Assembly (NCBI RefSeq): GCF_009741275.1
Contig: NZ_WOWS01000001.1
Span: forward strand, 310,001 to 374,000
DNA: 64,000 bases
From: Winogradskyella endarachnes
GTDB lineage: Bacteria > Bacteroidota > Bacteroidia > Flavobacteriales > Flavobacteriaceae
Direction of reading: 5' to 3'
The position numbers and the translations under genes were made by a program. Positions 32,896 through 43,048 of the stretch are shown here, piece after piece (positions within the stretch are counted from its first letter, which is position 1; each line of letters starts with the position of its first letter). The notes under the pieces were generated by a model. That model was not told the origin of the DNA. It did no database searches and worked only from the letters and a program-made list of their open reading frames with translations.

Positions 32896-33495
32896 TTATT
32901 GAAAGACAATGTCATCCCTTAGCGTTCCTGAATAATTTATAAAGCTTTTAAAAGTTGATGCTATGTTTACATTAACCTTATTATTAGGAAATATCTCTAT
33001 TTTAACTTCGTAATTCTCGGAAATTTCATCTTCCTGATTCGTGGTGAATTTTATCTCTAGTTTTCGTTTCTTTTCATTAATTCCTTTTAGATAATCTTTA
33101 GGTAAACCATTAAACACAATACCACCATTGGTACCACCATAATGCCCGCCACTTAAGCGTCTTTCTCCAAAAAACGATAAATTTCCTTTTACAGAATCCG
33201 ACTTTATTTGTACAAAATGACCATCTCCCGAAACATCGATTCTACTTGCATTATTACCAGTCCTAGACAACAACAAAGCATTTGCAACTTGCTGTGTAGC
33301 CAAGGTATTTAATGGATATACAACTTCTATATCTATGTAATAAGCATCTCTATCCATTAACATTTGTAACTTGTTAATGTCATCTAAGCGTGTTTTACTT
33401 GAAGAAACGCTATTAGATTTACAACTCCATAATACAATTGTAAAAACTAATACTAAAATTAAATGTAATGGTTTAAATAATGAATTCTTGTACAT
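32896..33495 (-). CDS. DUF4251 lipoprotein
   Basis: A 199-residue lipoprotein (lipobox LWSC, Cys24). The mature part carries DUF4251 features: an N-terminal stretch with YYIDIEVVYPLNTLATQQVA, GNLSFFGERRLSGGHYGG, a hydrophilic strand KRKLEIKFTTN, and a closing FKSFINYSG strand. Function of the family is unknown. A second DUF4251 protein lies at 43049-43519. Monocistronic. Confidence 0.82.
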   Translation of the reverse strand: MYKNSLFKPLHLILVLVFTIVLWSCKSNSVSSSKTRLDDINKLQMLMDRDAYYIDIEVVYPLNTLATQQVANALLLSRTGNNASRIDVSGDGHFVQIKSDSVKGNLSFFGERRLSGGHYGGTNGGIVFNGLPKDYLKGINEKKRKLEIKFTTNQEDEISENYEVKIEIFPNNKVNVNIASTFKSFINYSGTLRDDIVFQ

Positions 33496-33581
33496 AATGT
33501 ACTAAAGATACTATTAAAACATTAAATTAACAATAGCATTAACAGTCTTTTAGAAGTAATAATAGGAACTAAAATTTCTAA

Positions 33582-35132
33582 TTACCAACTGATAGGTCGA
33601 TAATCTTTTAAGAATTTACCAGACCAATGTTTACCAGTATTAATACCATCAAATAAAGGATCCATTACTCTAGCTGCACCATCTACAATGTCTAAAGGTG
33701 GTTGAAAATCGTGCAACTCTTGTTTGCGTTTTGCGAGTTCTGCAGGATCTTCATCAGTTACCCAACCTGTATCTACGGCATTCATATAAATACCATGTTT
33801 GGCTAAACTACCAGCTGAAGTATGGGTTAACATATTTAAAGCCGCTTTAGCCATATTGGTATGTGGATGACGATCTTCTTTAAAAAACGTATGAAACTTT
33901 CCTTCCATTGCTGAAACATTGATAATGTGCTTTTTACCAGTGTTCTCTTTCTTCATTACTTCAGATAAACGATTACACAAAACAAAAGGTGCTACAGAAT
34001 TTACTAACTGTACTTCTATCATTTCTGTGGTCTCAATTTCACCTAATTTTAAGCGCCAACTGTTTGTTTTTCTTAAATCTATTTGTTGTAAATCGGCATC
34101 TAATTTTCCTTCAGGAAATACCTCTTGCGCTACTAAAGTGTTATCAAAACTGTATGGAATTTGCGACAGTTTAGCCGACGAACGCAAACCAATGCCTGGT
34201 TCTGGTCCATGCCAAGTTACAGGCATATTTTTATTAGAAGATGCGCCTGGTGTTAATTCTTTTAATTCTTGTAAACATTCGGTATGATCCTTCAGTAAAT
34301 CGCGTGCAAATTTTGGTAATTCTTCTATTGGTCGTTCTTCATTTGGCATGAGATGACTATAAAATCCTGCTGGACGTCTTACCGTCTGCGCTGCATTATT
34401 TATAAGAATATCTAATTTCTCATAACGTTGCTCAATAAAATTACAGAAGATTTCTACACTAGGAATATGTCTTAAATCTAAACCGTGAATTTTTAATCGG
34501 TGTCCCCATTCTGTAAAGTCCTCTTCTTTAGAAAAACGCAAAGCAGAATCTACAGGAAAACGCGTAGTAGCAATTACAGTAGCACCAGCACGCAATAACA
34601 TTAAAGTAATGTGATATCCAATTTTTAAGCGAGAACCAGTAATTACAGCTACTTGGCCTTTTACATCTGCAGTTTGAAAGCGTTTAGCGTAATTAAAATC
34701 ACCACATTCTTGGCACATGGTATCATAAAAGTGATGCAGTTTTGTATACAGTGTTTTACATACATAACAGTTTCTAGGAGATTCTAATTCTAACTGTTCT
34801 TTTGCCTTTAAATCGGCTTCTGGCAATAGTTTAGGTGCTACAAAAACATGCGCTTCTCTTGCACTTCTAATACCTGTTTCTTTACGCGCATGTCTATCTC
34901 GTGCGGCTTGCTTTCGTTTTGCCGCTTTTTTAGCATCTTTTTTACGACGCGAAAACTCTTCTCTACTTGGGCGAGATAATTGCCCAGAAGCTTTAATTAA
35001 AGCCGTTCGTTGTGGTTTAGGAATTTCAAATATTTGATTGGTATTCTTTACTAAACGCTCTAAAGTAGCAATACATTTTTCAATGTCATCTAAAGAAATA
35101 TCTTCAGGCTCATTTATTTGTTTTTCGCTCAT
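33582..35132 (-). CDS. Atypical SDR-family protein with N-terminal basic region and zinc ribbon
   Basis: A 516-residue protein. Residues 1-100 are helical and very basic ([19 protein letters not shown]). Residues 122-143 hold a CxxC...CxxC zinc ribbon (NCYVC, MCQEC). A short-chain dehydrogenase/reductase domain follows from about 160. Its cofactor motif TGSRLKIG (165-172) has Lys in place of the second Gly, NNAA is present, and Ser407 and Lys429 of the catalytic triad are kept, but the usual Tyr position is Thr425 (HTNMAK). An insertion with [14 protein letters not shown] splits the domain. Substrate unknown; the changed Tyr makes ordinary oxidoreductase activity uncertain. Confidence 0.82.
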   Translation of the reverse strand: MSEKQINEPEDISLDDIEKCIATLERLVKNTNQIFEIPKPQRTALIKASGQLSRPSREEFSRRKKDAKKAAKRKQAARDRHARKETGIRSAREAHVFVAPKLLPEADLKAKEQLELESPRNCYVCKTLYTKLHHFYDTMCQECGDFNYAKRFQTADVKGQVAVITGSRLKIGYHITLMLLRAGATVIATTRFPVDSALRFSKEEDFTEWGHRLKIHGLDLRHIPSVEIFCNFIEQRYEKLDILINNAAQTVRRPAGFYSHLMPNEERPIEELPKFARDLLKDHTECLQELKELTPGASSNKNMPVTWHGPEPGIGLRSSAKLSQIPYSFDNTLVAQEVFPEGKLDADLQQIDLRKTNSWRLKLGEIETTEMIEVQLVNSVAPFVLCNRLSEVMKKENTGKKHIINVSAMEGKFHTFFKEDRHPHTNMAKAALNMLTHTSAGSLAKHGIYMNAVDTGWVTDEDPAELAKRKQELHDFQPPLDIVDGAARVMDPLFDGINTGKHWSGKFLKDYRPISW

Positions 35133-35170
35133 ATAACAATAAATTAGTAGTACATATTTAATGCTATATG

Positions 35171-36724
35171 TTAATCTTCAGGAGGATAACCATGAATTTC
35201 TTCAAACTTTTCATCAAAATTAGTTCTTAGATAAGAATTTAATTTCTTCTGATAATCGTCTTTTAACCATTTTAAGAAATTATACGTACTTCTACTAATA
35301 CATTTAGCATAGGTTTCTATACGTTGATTTATATCATCTTTTAACAATTTTGCTAAAGCCAAAGCATCATAGACATCCTCACTGTTTTCTATACAAATTT
35401 TAGCATGTTGTTCTATAGAACGTTCTAAAACCACTTTAGATGATTCTCCTTTAGCTACGGCATCTTTGTAGGTTTGCTTAATATCAAAATACGTTTCTTC
35501 AGATTTAGAAAATTCTTCTTTTACCTCTTCTGAAAGATCGTGCTTAAAATTAGCCTCTATTACTTCATCATCTTTAATACGGTCTGCAAACCAATTAGGC
35601 GAATTAAAAATGGTTTGCCAATCTAAATCTGCTCCCCAAGGTCCAAAGCGATAAAGATTATTACCTAAATCAATGGTAGTAAATTTTGTTTTATTATTTA
35701 GAATACGAGAACCACGACCAATCATCTGGTAATACAAGGTCAACGATTTTGTAGCTCTATTTAATATAATAGTGTCAATGGTTGGCTCATCAAAACCAGT
35801 TGTTAAAATACTTACAGACGTTAAAATGGCATCTGGTGTTTCATGAAACCATTTTAAAATTTGCTTACGCTGTTTTTTAGTTGCTGTATTATCTAAGTGC
35901 ATTATTGGTAAATCTGCTTCTTTAAAAGCATAATACACATTAATTGACGTGTTAATTCCGTTATTAAAAATTAAAGTTTTTTTACCTAGAGAATGCTTTT
36001 TATAGGCATCTAATAGTTTTTGTAACATGGCAGGACTCGAGTATAAATCTTCTGAAGATTTAACCGTATAATCTCCATTAGAACCTACTTCTAAAGAGGT
36101 TAAACCCATGTCATATGCATAGGTTTCTGCTCTAGCCAAAAACTCATTTTCTATAAGATTTGCTATTGTTTCACCTGTAATAAGTTCATCGTAATTATCC
36201 TTCATAGGCAAATCTTTATTAGAACTTAAAGGTGTTGCCGTAACACCAAGAATAAAAGATTTTTCAAAAAACTTAAACAGTTTTGTAAAGGAGTTATAAT
36301 GCGCCTCATCAATAATAACTAAACCAACATCAGAAATATCTAACATGTCGTCATTTAATCTATTATTTAAGGTTTCTACCATAGCCACAAAGCAAGAATA
36401 CTCTGCTTGGTCATCTAAATTAGCCTTACTATTAACAACTTTGTTAGTCACACCAAAACCATCTAGCATTTTAGCGGTTTGGTTACAAAGTTCCACTCTA
36501 TGCGTCATTATTAATACCTTTTTATTGTGGTTTTTTAGGTATTGGCGCACCATTTCAGAGAAGATTACTGTTTTACCACCACCTGTTGGTAACTGGTATA
36601 ATAAATGGTAATCATCACGTTCTGTGTCAAACTTTTCAAATATTTGTTTTATAGCACCTTGTTGGTAATCATATAACTCTTTATCCGTTTTCTTTTCTTG
36701 AACAGCTTGATTTGGTTGAGACAT
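35171..36724 (-). CDS. DEAD/DEAH-box superfamily 2 helicase
   Basis: A 517-residue helicase of the SSL2/XPB-like type: motif I PTGGGKT (residues ~47-53), [32 protein letters not shown] and the arginine-finger motif YQMIGRGSR. The C-terminal ~130 residues are helical ([10 protein letters not shown] end) with no recognised domain. It is 38 bp upstream of the SDR gene on the same strand and could be cotranscribed. Role in DNA repair or RNA handling is unknown. Confidence 0.88.
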   Translation of the reverse strand: MSQPNQAVQEKKTDKELYDYQQGAIKQIFEKFDTERDDYHLLYQLPTGGGKTVIFSEMVRQYLKNHNKKVLIMTHRVELCNQTAKMLDGFGVTNKVVNSKANLDDQAEYSCFVAMVETLNNRLNDDMLDISDVGLVIIDEAHYNSFTKLFKFFEKSFILGVTATPLSSNKDLPMKDNYDELITGETIANLIENEFLARAETYAYDMGLTSLEVGSNGDYTVKSSEDLYSSPAMLQKLLDAYKKHSLGKKTLIFNNGINTSINVYYAFKEADLPIMHLDNTATKKQRKQILKWFHETPDAILTSVSILTTGFDEPTIDTIILNRATKSLTLYYQMIGRGSRILNNKTKFTTIDLGNNLYRFGPWGADLDWQTIFNSPNWFADRIKDDEVIEANFKHDLSEEVKEEFSKSEETYFDIKQTYKDAVAKGESSKVVLERSIEQHAKICIENSEDVYDALALAKLLKDDINQRIETYAKCISRSTYNFLKWLKDDYQKKLNSYLRTNFDEKFEEIHGYPPED

Positions 36725-36929
36725 AAATATAGTTTAGGGTTTTATTTTGAAGATGCAAATTTACAACACTTTCCTACACAAAAAAAGTAAGAAGCCAATT
36801 GATATGTATTGAAATTGCTGATTTCCCTAGATTTTTTTCATCAAACTCGGTTGAATTTTAAATTTTATCTAGAAATAATAATTATTATATCTTTACGTTT
36901 TTAAAGTTTGTTAGATTACATATCCCTCT

Positions 36930-37865
36930 ATGAAAAACATCTTTTTCTTTATTGCTTTTATATGTTCTATTTGTTGCATTTTTGCACAGAGTGATTCCGT
37001 ACAAAACGTTATTAAAATTGAATTACATCCTTTAAAATTAAATAAGAGTAACCTTAACACTTACATTACCATTCCTTTAGTTTCTAGATCTGAAACAGTT
37101 ACAACTTCTACGGATATAACAGGAGAATTTTGGGATAATACCAATCACAATCCTTATAGAGAAGTAATTCAAAAATATCCTTTAGAAATAGAATTTACAG
37201 ACAGTACTTTTGCTTCACCTGTGCCACATACAAAAGTGGTAACATCTCATTATGGTTGGCGAAGAGGTCGTCCGCATAACGGTATTGATATTGATTTAGT
37301 TACTGGCGATAGCGTTGTTGCTATTTTAGATGGTGTGGTTAGAATAGCAAAATACTCTAGAGGATTTGGTAACGTGGTTGTAGTGAGACATTATAACGGT
37401 TTAGAATCTACTTATGCCCATTTATCTCATATTAATGCAAAAGCTAACGACTCTATAAAAAAGGGCGAATACCTAGGAAAAGGTGGTAATACAGGTAATT
37501 CTAGAGGCAGTCATTTACATTTAGAATTAAGTTATAAAGGTCATCCAATTCACCCAGAATATTTATTCGATTTTTCAGATAAAAACACCATAAGAGCACA
37601 ACGTATTTGGGTGACTCAAAAATGGACGCACGCTAGGTTTCATAACTCCAAACGAGTAAGCCCTATAAAGGTTATTAAATCTGAGGATGAAGCTGCTCTA
37701 CTTAGTTTAACACAACAACCAAAATTTTACGTTGTTAAAAAAGGAGATACCCTTTATGGTATTTCTAGACGAAACCACATGTCACTAGCAAGACTCTGTA
37801 AAACAAACTCTATAAATCAATCTACGACATTAAAAATTGGTCAGAAATTAGTTTTAGAACCGTAA
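36930..37865 (+). CDS. M23 (LytM-type) peptidase with LysM domain
   Basis: A 311-residue exported protein: signal peptide (1-19, ending IFAQ), an M23 peptidase domain near residues 98-195, and a LysM domain near residues 268-310 (FYVVKKGDTLYGISRRNHM). The zinc-binding motifs are HNGIDIDL and, at the end of the domain, SHLHLEL. Such proteins cut or regulate peptidoglycan cross-links and help cell division or wall turnover. All zinc residues are present, so it is probably an active peptidase rather than an EnvC-like activator. Confidence 0.92.
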   Translation: MKNIFFFIAFICSICCIFAQSDSVQNVIKIELHPLKLNKSNLNTYITIPLVSRSETVTTSTDITGEFWDNTNHNPYREVIQKYPLEIEFTDSTFASPVPHTKVVTSHYGWRRGRPHNGIDIDLVTGDSVVAILDGVVRIAKYSRGFGNVVVVRHYNGLESTYAHLSHINAKANDSIKKGEYLGKGGNTGNSRGSHLHLELSYKGHPIHPEYLFDFSDKNTIRAQRIWVTQKWTHARFHNSKRVSPIKVIKSEDEAALLSLTQQPKFYVVKKGDTLYGISRRNHMSLARLCKTNSINQSTTLKIGQKLVLEP

Positions 37866-37924
37866 ATATTTTACTTCCTGTTTATAAAATTCTGTATTTT
37901 CGCAGTCCTTAAAATTTACAATTT

Positions 37925-40159
37925 TTGAAAGTTTGTATTGCAGAAAAACCAAGTGTTGCCAGAGAAATTGCCGCTGTATTAGGAGCTACCACCAAACGAG
38001 ATGGTTACTTTGAAGGTAACGGTTATGCAGTAACTTACACCTTTGGTCACCTTTGTACTCTGTTTGAACCTGCAGATTACAAGCCTTATTGGAAAAGCTG
38101 GGATTTAAACAATTTACCAATGTTACCAGAAAAGTTTAAGGTTAAAGTAGCTAATAATGATGGCATTAAAAAGCAATTTAATATTGTAAAAAGTTTATTT
38201 GATAAAGCCGAAGTTGTTATAAACTGTGGTGATGCTGGCCAAGAAGGAGAGCTTATTCAACGTTGGGTAATTAATGAAGCAAATTATACAGGAAAAGTTC
38301 AACGATTATGGATTTCTTCGTTAACTACTGAAGCTATTAAAGAAGGATTTAAAAATCTTAAACCTGCAGAAAATTATGATAATTTGTATTATGCAGGTTT
38401 TTCGCGCTCCATTGGCGATTGGCTGTTAGGTATTAATGCCACACGACTTTATACTGTTAAACATGGCGGTTACAAGCAAGTCTTATCTGTTGGACGCGTA
38501 CAGACACCTACTCTAGCGATGCTTGTAAATCGGTTTAAGGAAATTGAAAACTTTGTACCACAACCGTATTGGGAGTTACAAACATTATATAAAGATACAC
38601 TTTTTAGTTACGAAGAAGGGCGTTTTCTTAAAATGGAAGATGGCGAAAAATTAGCTAACAAGGTAAAAGAAGATGAATTTGAGATTGTTTCAATCACAAA
38701 AAAGAAAGGAACAGAATATGCTCCAAAACTTTTTGACCTTACAGGTTTACAAGTGTATTGTAATACTAAATTTGGATTTTCAGCAGATGATACACTAAAA
38801 ATAGCTCAGAAATTATACGAAAAAAAAGCAGTTACCTATCCAAGAGTTGATACCACTTTTTTACCAAATGATGTTTACCCTAAAGTAAAAGGCATTTTAT
38901 CTAAACTAACTGATTACTCTTATCTTACAGAATCTATTTTAAACAAAAAGATTAAAAAGTCTTCTCGTGTTTTTAACGATAAAAAAGTTACCGATCACCA
39001 TGCTATTATTCCTACCGGAATACAAACACATTTACAATACAACGAACAACAAGTTTATGATATTATAGTAAAACGTTTTATTGCAGTTTTCTATGACGAT
39101 TGTAAGGTATCTAACACCACAGTAATTGGCAAAGCTTCAGACGTAAATTTTAAAACTACAGGAAAAGAAATACTTTCTAAAGGTTGGCGTGTTGTTTTTG
39201 AAAAGAAAGATGGAACTTCTTCTTCTAATACATCAAAAGATAAATTACTACCCACTTTTGTTAAAGGTGAAAAAGGACCACACAAACCTTCCTTTTTAGA
39301 AAAACAAACCAAGCCACCTAATCAATACACTGAAGCTTCCCTTCTGCGTGCTATGGAAACCGCAGGCAAGCAAGTAGAAGATGAAGAATTAAGGGATTTA
39401 ATGAAAGAAAATGGTATTGGTCGTCCATCAACCCGTGCAAACATCATTGAAACACTTTTTAGGCGTAAATATATTAAGCGAAACAAAAAACAGATTTTAC
39501 CAACAATAACTGGCATACAATTAATTGACACCATTCAGAATGAACTTTTAAAATCTGCAGAACTTACAGGTTCTTGGGAGAAGCAATTAAAAGATATTGA
39601 AAAAGGAGAATTCAGCGCAAGTGCCTTTATTAGAGGCATGAAACGTATGGTTGATGCTTTAGTCTACGAGGTCCGTAGCGAAAAAGTACAAACTAGAATA
39701 TCTGCTATAAACAATAAACCTGCAGGAAACGGAAAAGCAAAAACCAAAACTAAACCAACAACTTTAGTAGGTAATTCTTGTCCTAAATGTAAAAATGGTC
39801 AGCTTTTAAAAGGTAAAACAGCTTATGGTTGCAATCTTTATGGTAAGTCTTGTGATTTTACCTTGCCATTTAGTTTTGGTGAGAAGAAAATTTCTGAAAA
39901 ACAATATATACGCTTACTATCTAAAGGCTCTACAGTAAATTTAAAAGGCTTTAAAATTGAAGGACAAGTGTCTGAAGGCTTATTACGATTTGATGATAAT
40001 TTTAAATTAAAATTTGAACCAAAACAAGTTGCAAAACAACCACCATTACAAGCTGGAGATGCGTGCCCTAAATGTAAAACAGGTAAAATTTTAAAAGGAA
40101 AAACGGCCTTTGGCTGCAGTAATTACAAAAGCGGTTGCAATTTTAGGGTTGGGTTTTAA
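37925..40159 (+). CDS. topB: DNA topoisomerase III (type IA)
   Basis: A 744-residue topoisomerase starting at TTG (37925). The Toprim motif AEKPSVAREIAAVLG begins at residue 6, so this start is required. The acidic pair is in DAGQEGELIQRW, and catalytic Tyr305 in VTYPRVDT forms the transient 5'-phosphotyrosine link. SVGRVQTPTLAML and NGIGRPSTRA are other family blocks. Two C-terminal zinc-ribbon-like modules (CPKCKNGQLLKGKTAYGC and CPKCKTGKILKGKTAFGC) probably bind single-stranded DNA. The enzyme decatenates and relaxes DNA. The TTG start may limit expression. Confidence 0.93.
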   Translation: MKVCIAEKPSVAREIAAVLGATTKRDGYFEGNGYAVTYTFGHLCTLFEPADYKPYWKSWDLNNLPMLPEKFKVKVANNDGIKKQFNIVKSLFDKAEVVINCGDAGQEGELIQRWVINEANYTGKVQRLWISSLTTEAIKEGFKNLKPAENYDNLYYAGFSRSIGDWLLGINATRLYTVKHGGYKQVLSVGRVQTPTLAMLVNRFKEIENFVPQPYWELQTLYKDTLFSYEEGRFLKMEDGEKLANKVKEDEFEIVSITKKKGTEYAPKLFDLTGLQVYCNTKFGFSADDTLKIAQKLYEKKAVTYPRVDTTFLPNDVYPKVKGILSKLTDYSYLTESILNKKIKKSSRVFNDKKVTDHHAIIPTGIQTHLQYNEQQVYDIIVKRFIAVFYDDCKVSNTTVIGKASDVNFKTTGKEILSKGWRVVFEKKDGTSSSNTSKDKLLPTFVKGEKGPHKPSFLEKQTKPPNQYTEASLLRAMETAGKQVEDEELRDLMKENGIGRPSTRANIIETLFRRKYIKRNKKQILPTITGIQLIDTIQNELLKSAELTGSWEKQLKDIEKGEFSASAFIRGMKRMVDALVYEVRSEKVQTRISAINNKPAGNGKAKTKTKPTTLVGNSCPKCKNGQLLKGKTAYGCNLYGKSCDFTLPFSFGEKKISEKQYIRLLSKGSTVNLKGFKIEGQVSEGLLRFDDNFKLKFEPKQVAKQPPLQAGDACPKCKTGKILKGKTAFGCSNYKSGCNFRVGF

Positions 40160-40184
40160 ATTTTGTTTAGTATCTATAATAAGT

Positions 40185-41006
40185 TTACATCTTACCTATT
40201 TGCGTGCTACTTTGGTGAACTATTCTTCCATTTATAGGTTGTGTATTTCTATAATTATTTACAGGCATTAATTTTTGCAATTCCATTACTTGCTCTAAAG
40301 ACACGGTAATTGGGTCCTTAAATACAAACCAAGATACGTCCTCTGTACAAGGTGGCGTTGTTAAAGAGCCTCCATAAGAATAGTATGTCTTATTTTTTGG
40401 TAAATTTAGATTGATATCAAAATCTTTATCAATTTGTTTAGTATCTCCATTATAAATAGGAAGATAATTTTCTAAAAAGGTAAAAGCCTCACTGCTTTCT
40501 CCTTCTTTAGCCATTACTGCTATTACAGCAATCTTATTATCCTTATTAGCGTGCACTAAATGCATCTCTAAAGGATACCGAATACCATTTATAGTATGTT
40601 CTGAAGGTTCATGAAAATGAATTTGTTTTAACTCATAATCATTTCCTTCTAAAGAAATAAAATCACCCTTTTCAAAATTATATTGAATTGAATGTCCATT
40701 ATTAGTGACTTCATGAATTTTTACATGACTAGAATAATGGGTTTCAATAGGCTTTAATGAAGCATCTTCTACAACATCAATATCTAAAATGTTTATAGGA
40801 GATTGCCGTTTTCCATCACAGTCAGATTGTTTTTCAATCTCAGACCAATGCTCAGGTCCAGTTTCGCCAACATAAGTCCAATGATTATGCTCATTATCTA
40901 AATTTGCATGAGCCTTTTCTTCATGACGTATCGTCTTATCATTGGTTTGATTACAAGACATTAACAGTAAAACTGCTAAAAATAATAGTGAGGATTTATG
41001 CTTCAT
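40185..41006 (-). CDS. Alpha-carbonic anhydrase lipoprotein
   Basis: A 273-residue lipoprotein (lipobox LLMSC, Cys18) carrying a full alpha-carbonic anhydrase domain. Zinc ligands are His130 and His132 (QIHFHEPSEH) and His149 (EMHLVH). SPINI and GSLTTPPCTEDVSWFVF are the other signatures. It hydrates CO2 in the periplasm or at the outer surface. It is unrelated in fold to the LCIB-like protein of the zinc-type operon and shows no Zur-like box upstream. It converges with topB over 25 bp. Confidence 0.95.
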   Translation of the reverse strand: MKHKSSLLFLAVLLLMSCNQTNDKTIRHEEKAHANLDNEHNHWTYVGETGPEHWSEIEKQSDCDGKRQSPINILDIDVVEDASLKPIETHYSSHVKIHEVTNNGHSIQYNFEKGDFISLEGNDYELKQIHFHEPSEHTINGIRYPLEMHLVHANKDNKIAVIAVMAKEGESSEAFTFLENYLPIYNGDTKQIDKDFDINLNLPKNKTYYSYGGSLTTPPCTEDVSWFVFKDPITVSLEQVMELQKLMPVNNYRNTQPINGRIVHQSSTQIGKM

Positions 41007-41127
41007 TTCACAACAGATTTAGTTACTAATAGAAGTTAAATTTCACTAGTAAATTTACAAAATCTATTTTATAGCACCATCTAATTTAGCCGTAAAATTT
41101 AATGTTTTTATTAAAGAATAATTATCA

Positions 41128-41592
41128 CTATTTAGAACAAATAGGAACATAAAAATCCTCCTCAGAATCTGGACTTCCATTAATATAACGCTCTCCCATT
41201 ACTTGAAAATGAGGACGATTATCAATTTTGTATCCAGAAGTTGGCAACCATTCTGTTATTATACTTTGATATGTGGCAGCTGCATTAATGCCCTTATGAT
41301 TAAACACAGCATACAAGCCCTTAAGTATTGTTAGTTTTAGCATGTCTTTAGGAATATTTTCAAAATCTGAAACTTCTACACATGCCCATATATCAAATGC
41401 TTTTTCAGTGGAATTGAAATCTTCATAAACTTGAATGGCTATATATTCAGAATTTAAGTTGTTTAGAATTTCTTTGCTTCTTGGTCTAAATTTTTTCCAA
41501 AGACTTACAATGTTAGCATACTGTCCATGTAGCATTCTACTTTTATTTCCAACGAGGTATTTATCTGCTATTGCAACTAATTTTGGCTTCAT
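41128..41592 (-). CDS. GyrI-like / AraC effector-binding domain protein
   Basis: A 154-residue protein from the ATG at 41592. An open frame extends to 41640, but that part coincides with a terminator hairpin and is rejected. The fold is that of the GyrI-like small-molecule-binding domain: LVAIADKYLVGNKSRM, KAFDIWACVEVSDF, GLYAVFNHKG and ITEWLPTSGYKIDNRPHFQV. There is no DNA-binding domain, so it probably binds a ligand directly as a stand-alone sensor or detoxifier. Ligand unknown. Confidence 0.78.
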   Translation of the reverse strand: MKPKLVAIADKYLVGNKSRMLHGQYANIVSLWKKFRPRSKEILNNLNSEYIAIQVYEDFNSTEKAFDIWACVEVSDFENIPKDMLKLTILKGLYAVFNHKGINAAATYQSIITEWLPTSGYKIDNRPHFQVMGERYINGSPDSEEDFYVPICSK

Positions 41593-41621
41593 TTTTTGTT
41601 TGTTTATTAATAGTTGATAAA

Positions 41622-41650
41622 AAAAGCACAAGTTAAACACTTGTGCTTTT
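41622..41650 (-). terminator. Terminator of the fasciclin gene
   Basis: AGCACAAG and CTTGTGCT form a perfect stem with A- and T-run flanks on either side, 59 bp after the fasciclin stop on the minus strand. It also rules out a start upstream of 41592 for the next gene. Confidence 0.85.
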
Positions 41651-41708
41651 AAGAATTAGCAAAACCTACTAATGTACCAATTCTTACCCTAAACTTATAA
41701 CGCAAATA

Positions 41709-42236
41709 TTACAAGCTTGGTATAACTAAAGTATCAATTATATGAATAACACCATTAGAACATGTTTTATCTGTTAATACCAACGTAGATACATTACCAG
41801 ATTCATCTTTTAATATTATGTTATCATTTTGTTTTAAAGCTATTAATTGACCTCCATTTAGCATCTTAAATTTAGCTTCTCCTCTACCCTTTTTTATAGC
41901 TTTTAAAATTTTATCTTTACTAAAATCACCAATAATAATGTGGTATTTTAAAACTTCTTGCAATTGTTCTTTATTATCGGTTTGCAGAAGGATATTTTTT
42001 GCATCTTTTGTTAATTTATTAAATGCATCGTTAGATGGTGCAAAAATAGTATACAAATTTTCTTCTTTAAGCGAATCTAATAAGTCAGCATTTTTAATTG
42101 ATTTTGATAATGTTGTTAGTGCCTGAGAATTATCTATCTCTTTAATAACATTGTTAGATGTTTTATTTTGAGCAATTGCTCCAAGTAAAATTGTACAGGT
42201 TAAAACCAATGTAGAAATAATTTTTAACGATTTCAT
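41709..42236 (-). CDS. Fasciclin (FAS1) domain protein
   Basis: A 175-residue exported protein: signal peptide (1-22, ending AIAQ) and a single FAS1 domain with the H1 box LYTIFAPSNDAFNKL, the YH motif LKYHIIIGDF and the H2 box GVIHIIDTLVIP. FAS1 proteins mediate adhesion or surface interactions, probably in the periplasm or outside the cell here. The gene is preceded within 5 bp by seven copies of a 7-bp repeat, which places the array in its leader or promoter, so length changes could alter expression. Confidence 0.9.
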   Translation of the reverse strand: MKSLKIISTLVLTCTILLGAIAQNKTSNNVIKEIDNSQALTTLSKSIKNADLLDSLKEENLYTIFAPSNDAFNKLTKDAKNILLQTDNKEQLQEVLKYHIIIGDFSKDKILKAIKKGRGEAKFKMLNGGQLIALKQNDNIILKDESGNVSTLVLTDKTCSNGVIHIIDTLVIPSL

Positions 42237-42240
42237 GATT

Positions 42241-42292
42241 TTGAGATTTGAGATTTGAGATTTGAGATTTGAGATTTGAGATTTGAGATTTG
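42241..42292. repeat. Heptanucleotide microsatellite (TTGAGAT x7) upstream of the fasciclin gene
   Basis: Seven exact copies of TTGAGAT plus a partial TTG run from 42241 to 42292. The array begins 5 bp before the fasciclin start codon (minus strand). Seven is not a multiple of three, but the array is non-coding, so an effect would be on promoter spacing or leader structure. Confidence 0.93.
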
Positions 42293-42322
42293 CAAGTTAA
42301 TATAAAATCTTTATTTAACAAA

Positions 42323-42352
42323 AAAGCCATTATTAACTAAAATAATGGCTTT
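42323..42352. terminator. Bidirectional terminator after the cold-shock gene
   Basis: AAAGCCATTATT (42323-42334) and AATAATGGCTTT (42341-42352) pair perfectly around a 6-nt loop, with A- and T-rich flanks. It lies 19 bp after the stop of the cold-shock-domain gene. Confidence 0.85.
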
Positions 42353-42371
42353 AAATTTTTCTATAATGACG

Positions 42372-42830
42372 TTAAGCTTGTTTTACTTTAACAGCATTCA
42401 TTCCACGTTGTCCTTTTTCAAGTTCAAAGGTTACATTATCATTTTCAGCAATGTCATCTATAATACTGCTTACATGTGTAAAATGTTTTTCGTTAGTTTC
42501 TGAATCAATAATAAAACCGAAACCTTTTGAATTGTCATAAAATGAAACTTTACCTTTTCTAATTGGATCAAACTCTTCAACTTCTGAATCATCTTTTTGA
42601 GGTACACCAATAACAATGTTCTCTGCTTTTACCTTAACTTTCATTGAAGGATCAGGTGGTGTATCTGTTAAATTACCATTATGATCCACATAAGCTAATG
42701 GAATTCCACTAGAACCATTCTCTTCTTTTTGAAGCTTACGCGCTTCCATTTTTTTACGCTTATCTTCGCGTTTTTTTAATCGTTTTTTTTCTTTTTCACT
42801 TTTACTAAAAGTCTGTTGTGATTTAGCCAT
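42372..42830 (-). CDS. Cold-shock-domain protein with basic N-terminal extension
   Basis: A 152-residue protein. Residues 1-40 are a very basic, probably coiled or disordered segment (KSEKEKKRLKKREDKRKKM). A linker follows (LAYVDHNGNLTDTPPDP), and from about residue 91 comes a cold-shock domain with RNP1-like KGFGFIID and RNP2-like HFTHVSSI. It would bind single-stranded RNA or DNA. The extension distinguishes it from the ~65-residue CspA type and may add ribosome or RNA affinity. Confidence 0.9.
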   Translation of the reverse strand: MAKSQQTFSKSEKEKKRLKKREDKRKKMEARKLQKEENGSSGIPLAYVDHNGNLTDTPPDPSMKVKVKAENIVIGVPQKDDSEVEEFDPIRKGKVSFYDNSKGFGFIIDSETNEKHFTHVSSIIDDIAENDNVTFELEKGQRGMNAVKVKQA

Positions 42831-43048
42831 TCGTAGTTTTAAATATTAATATCTGTGGGCTTTTGAAAATATTGTAATGCAAACAAGTTAATTATCTTAA
42901 CAATGAATAGTATTAGAGTCTAGTGCAATAACTTGTGGGAAAGCTATTTTTTGTAGTATATCTTCAATAAGACAAGTACAAATATATAAAATATATAACA
43001 ACTATCTTGCTAATACATTCTTCAAGTCATTAAATAAAAACCAAATAC

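Noticed and set aside
41593..41640. Extra N-terminal residues for the GyrI-like gene
   Set aside because: These codons lie on a perfect terminator hairpin of the fasciclin gene; the domain starts at the ATG at 41592.
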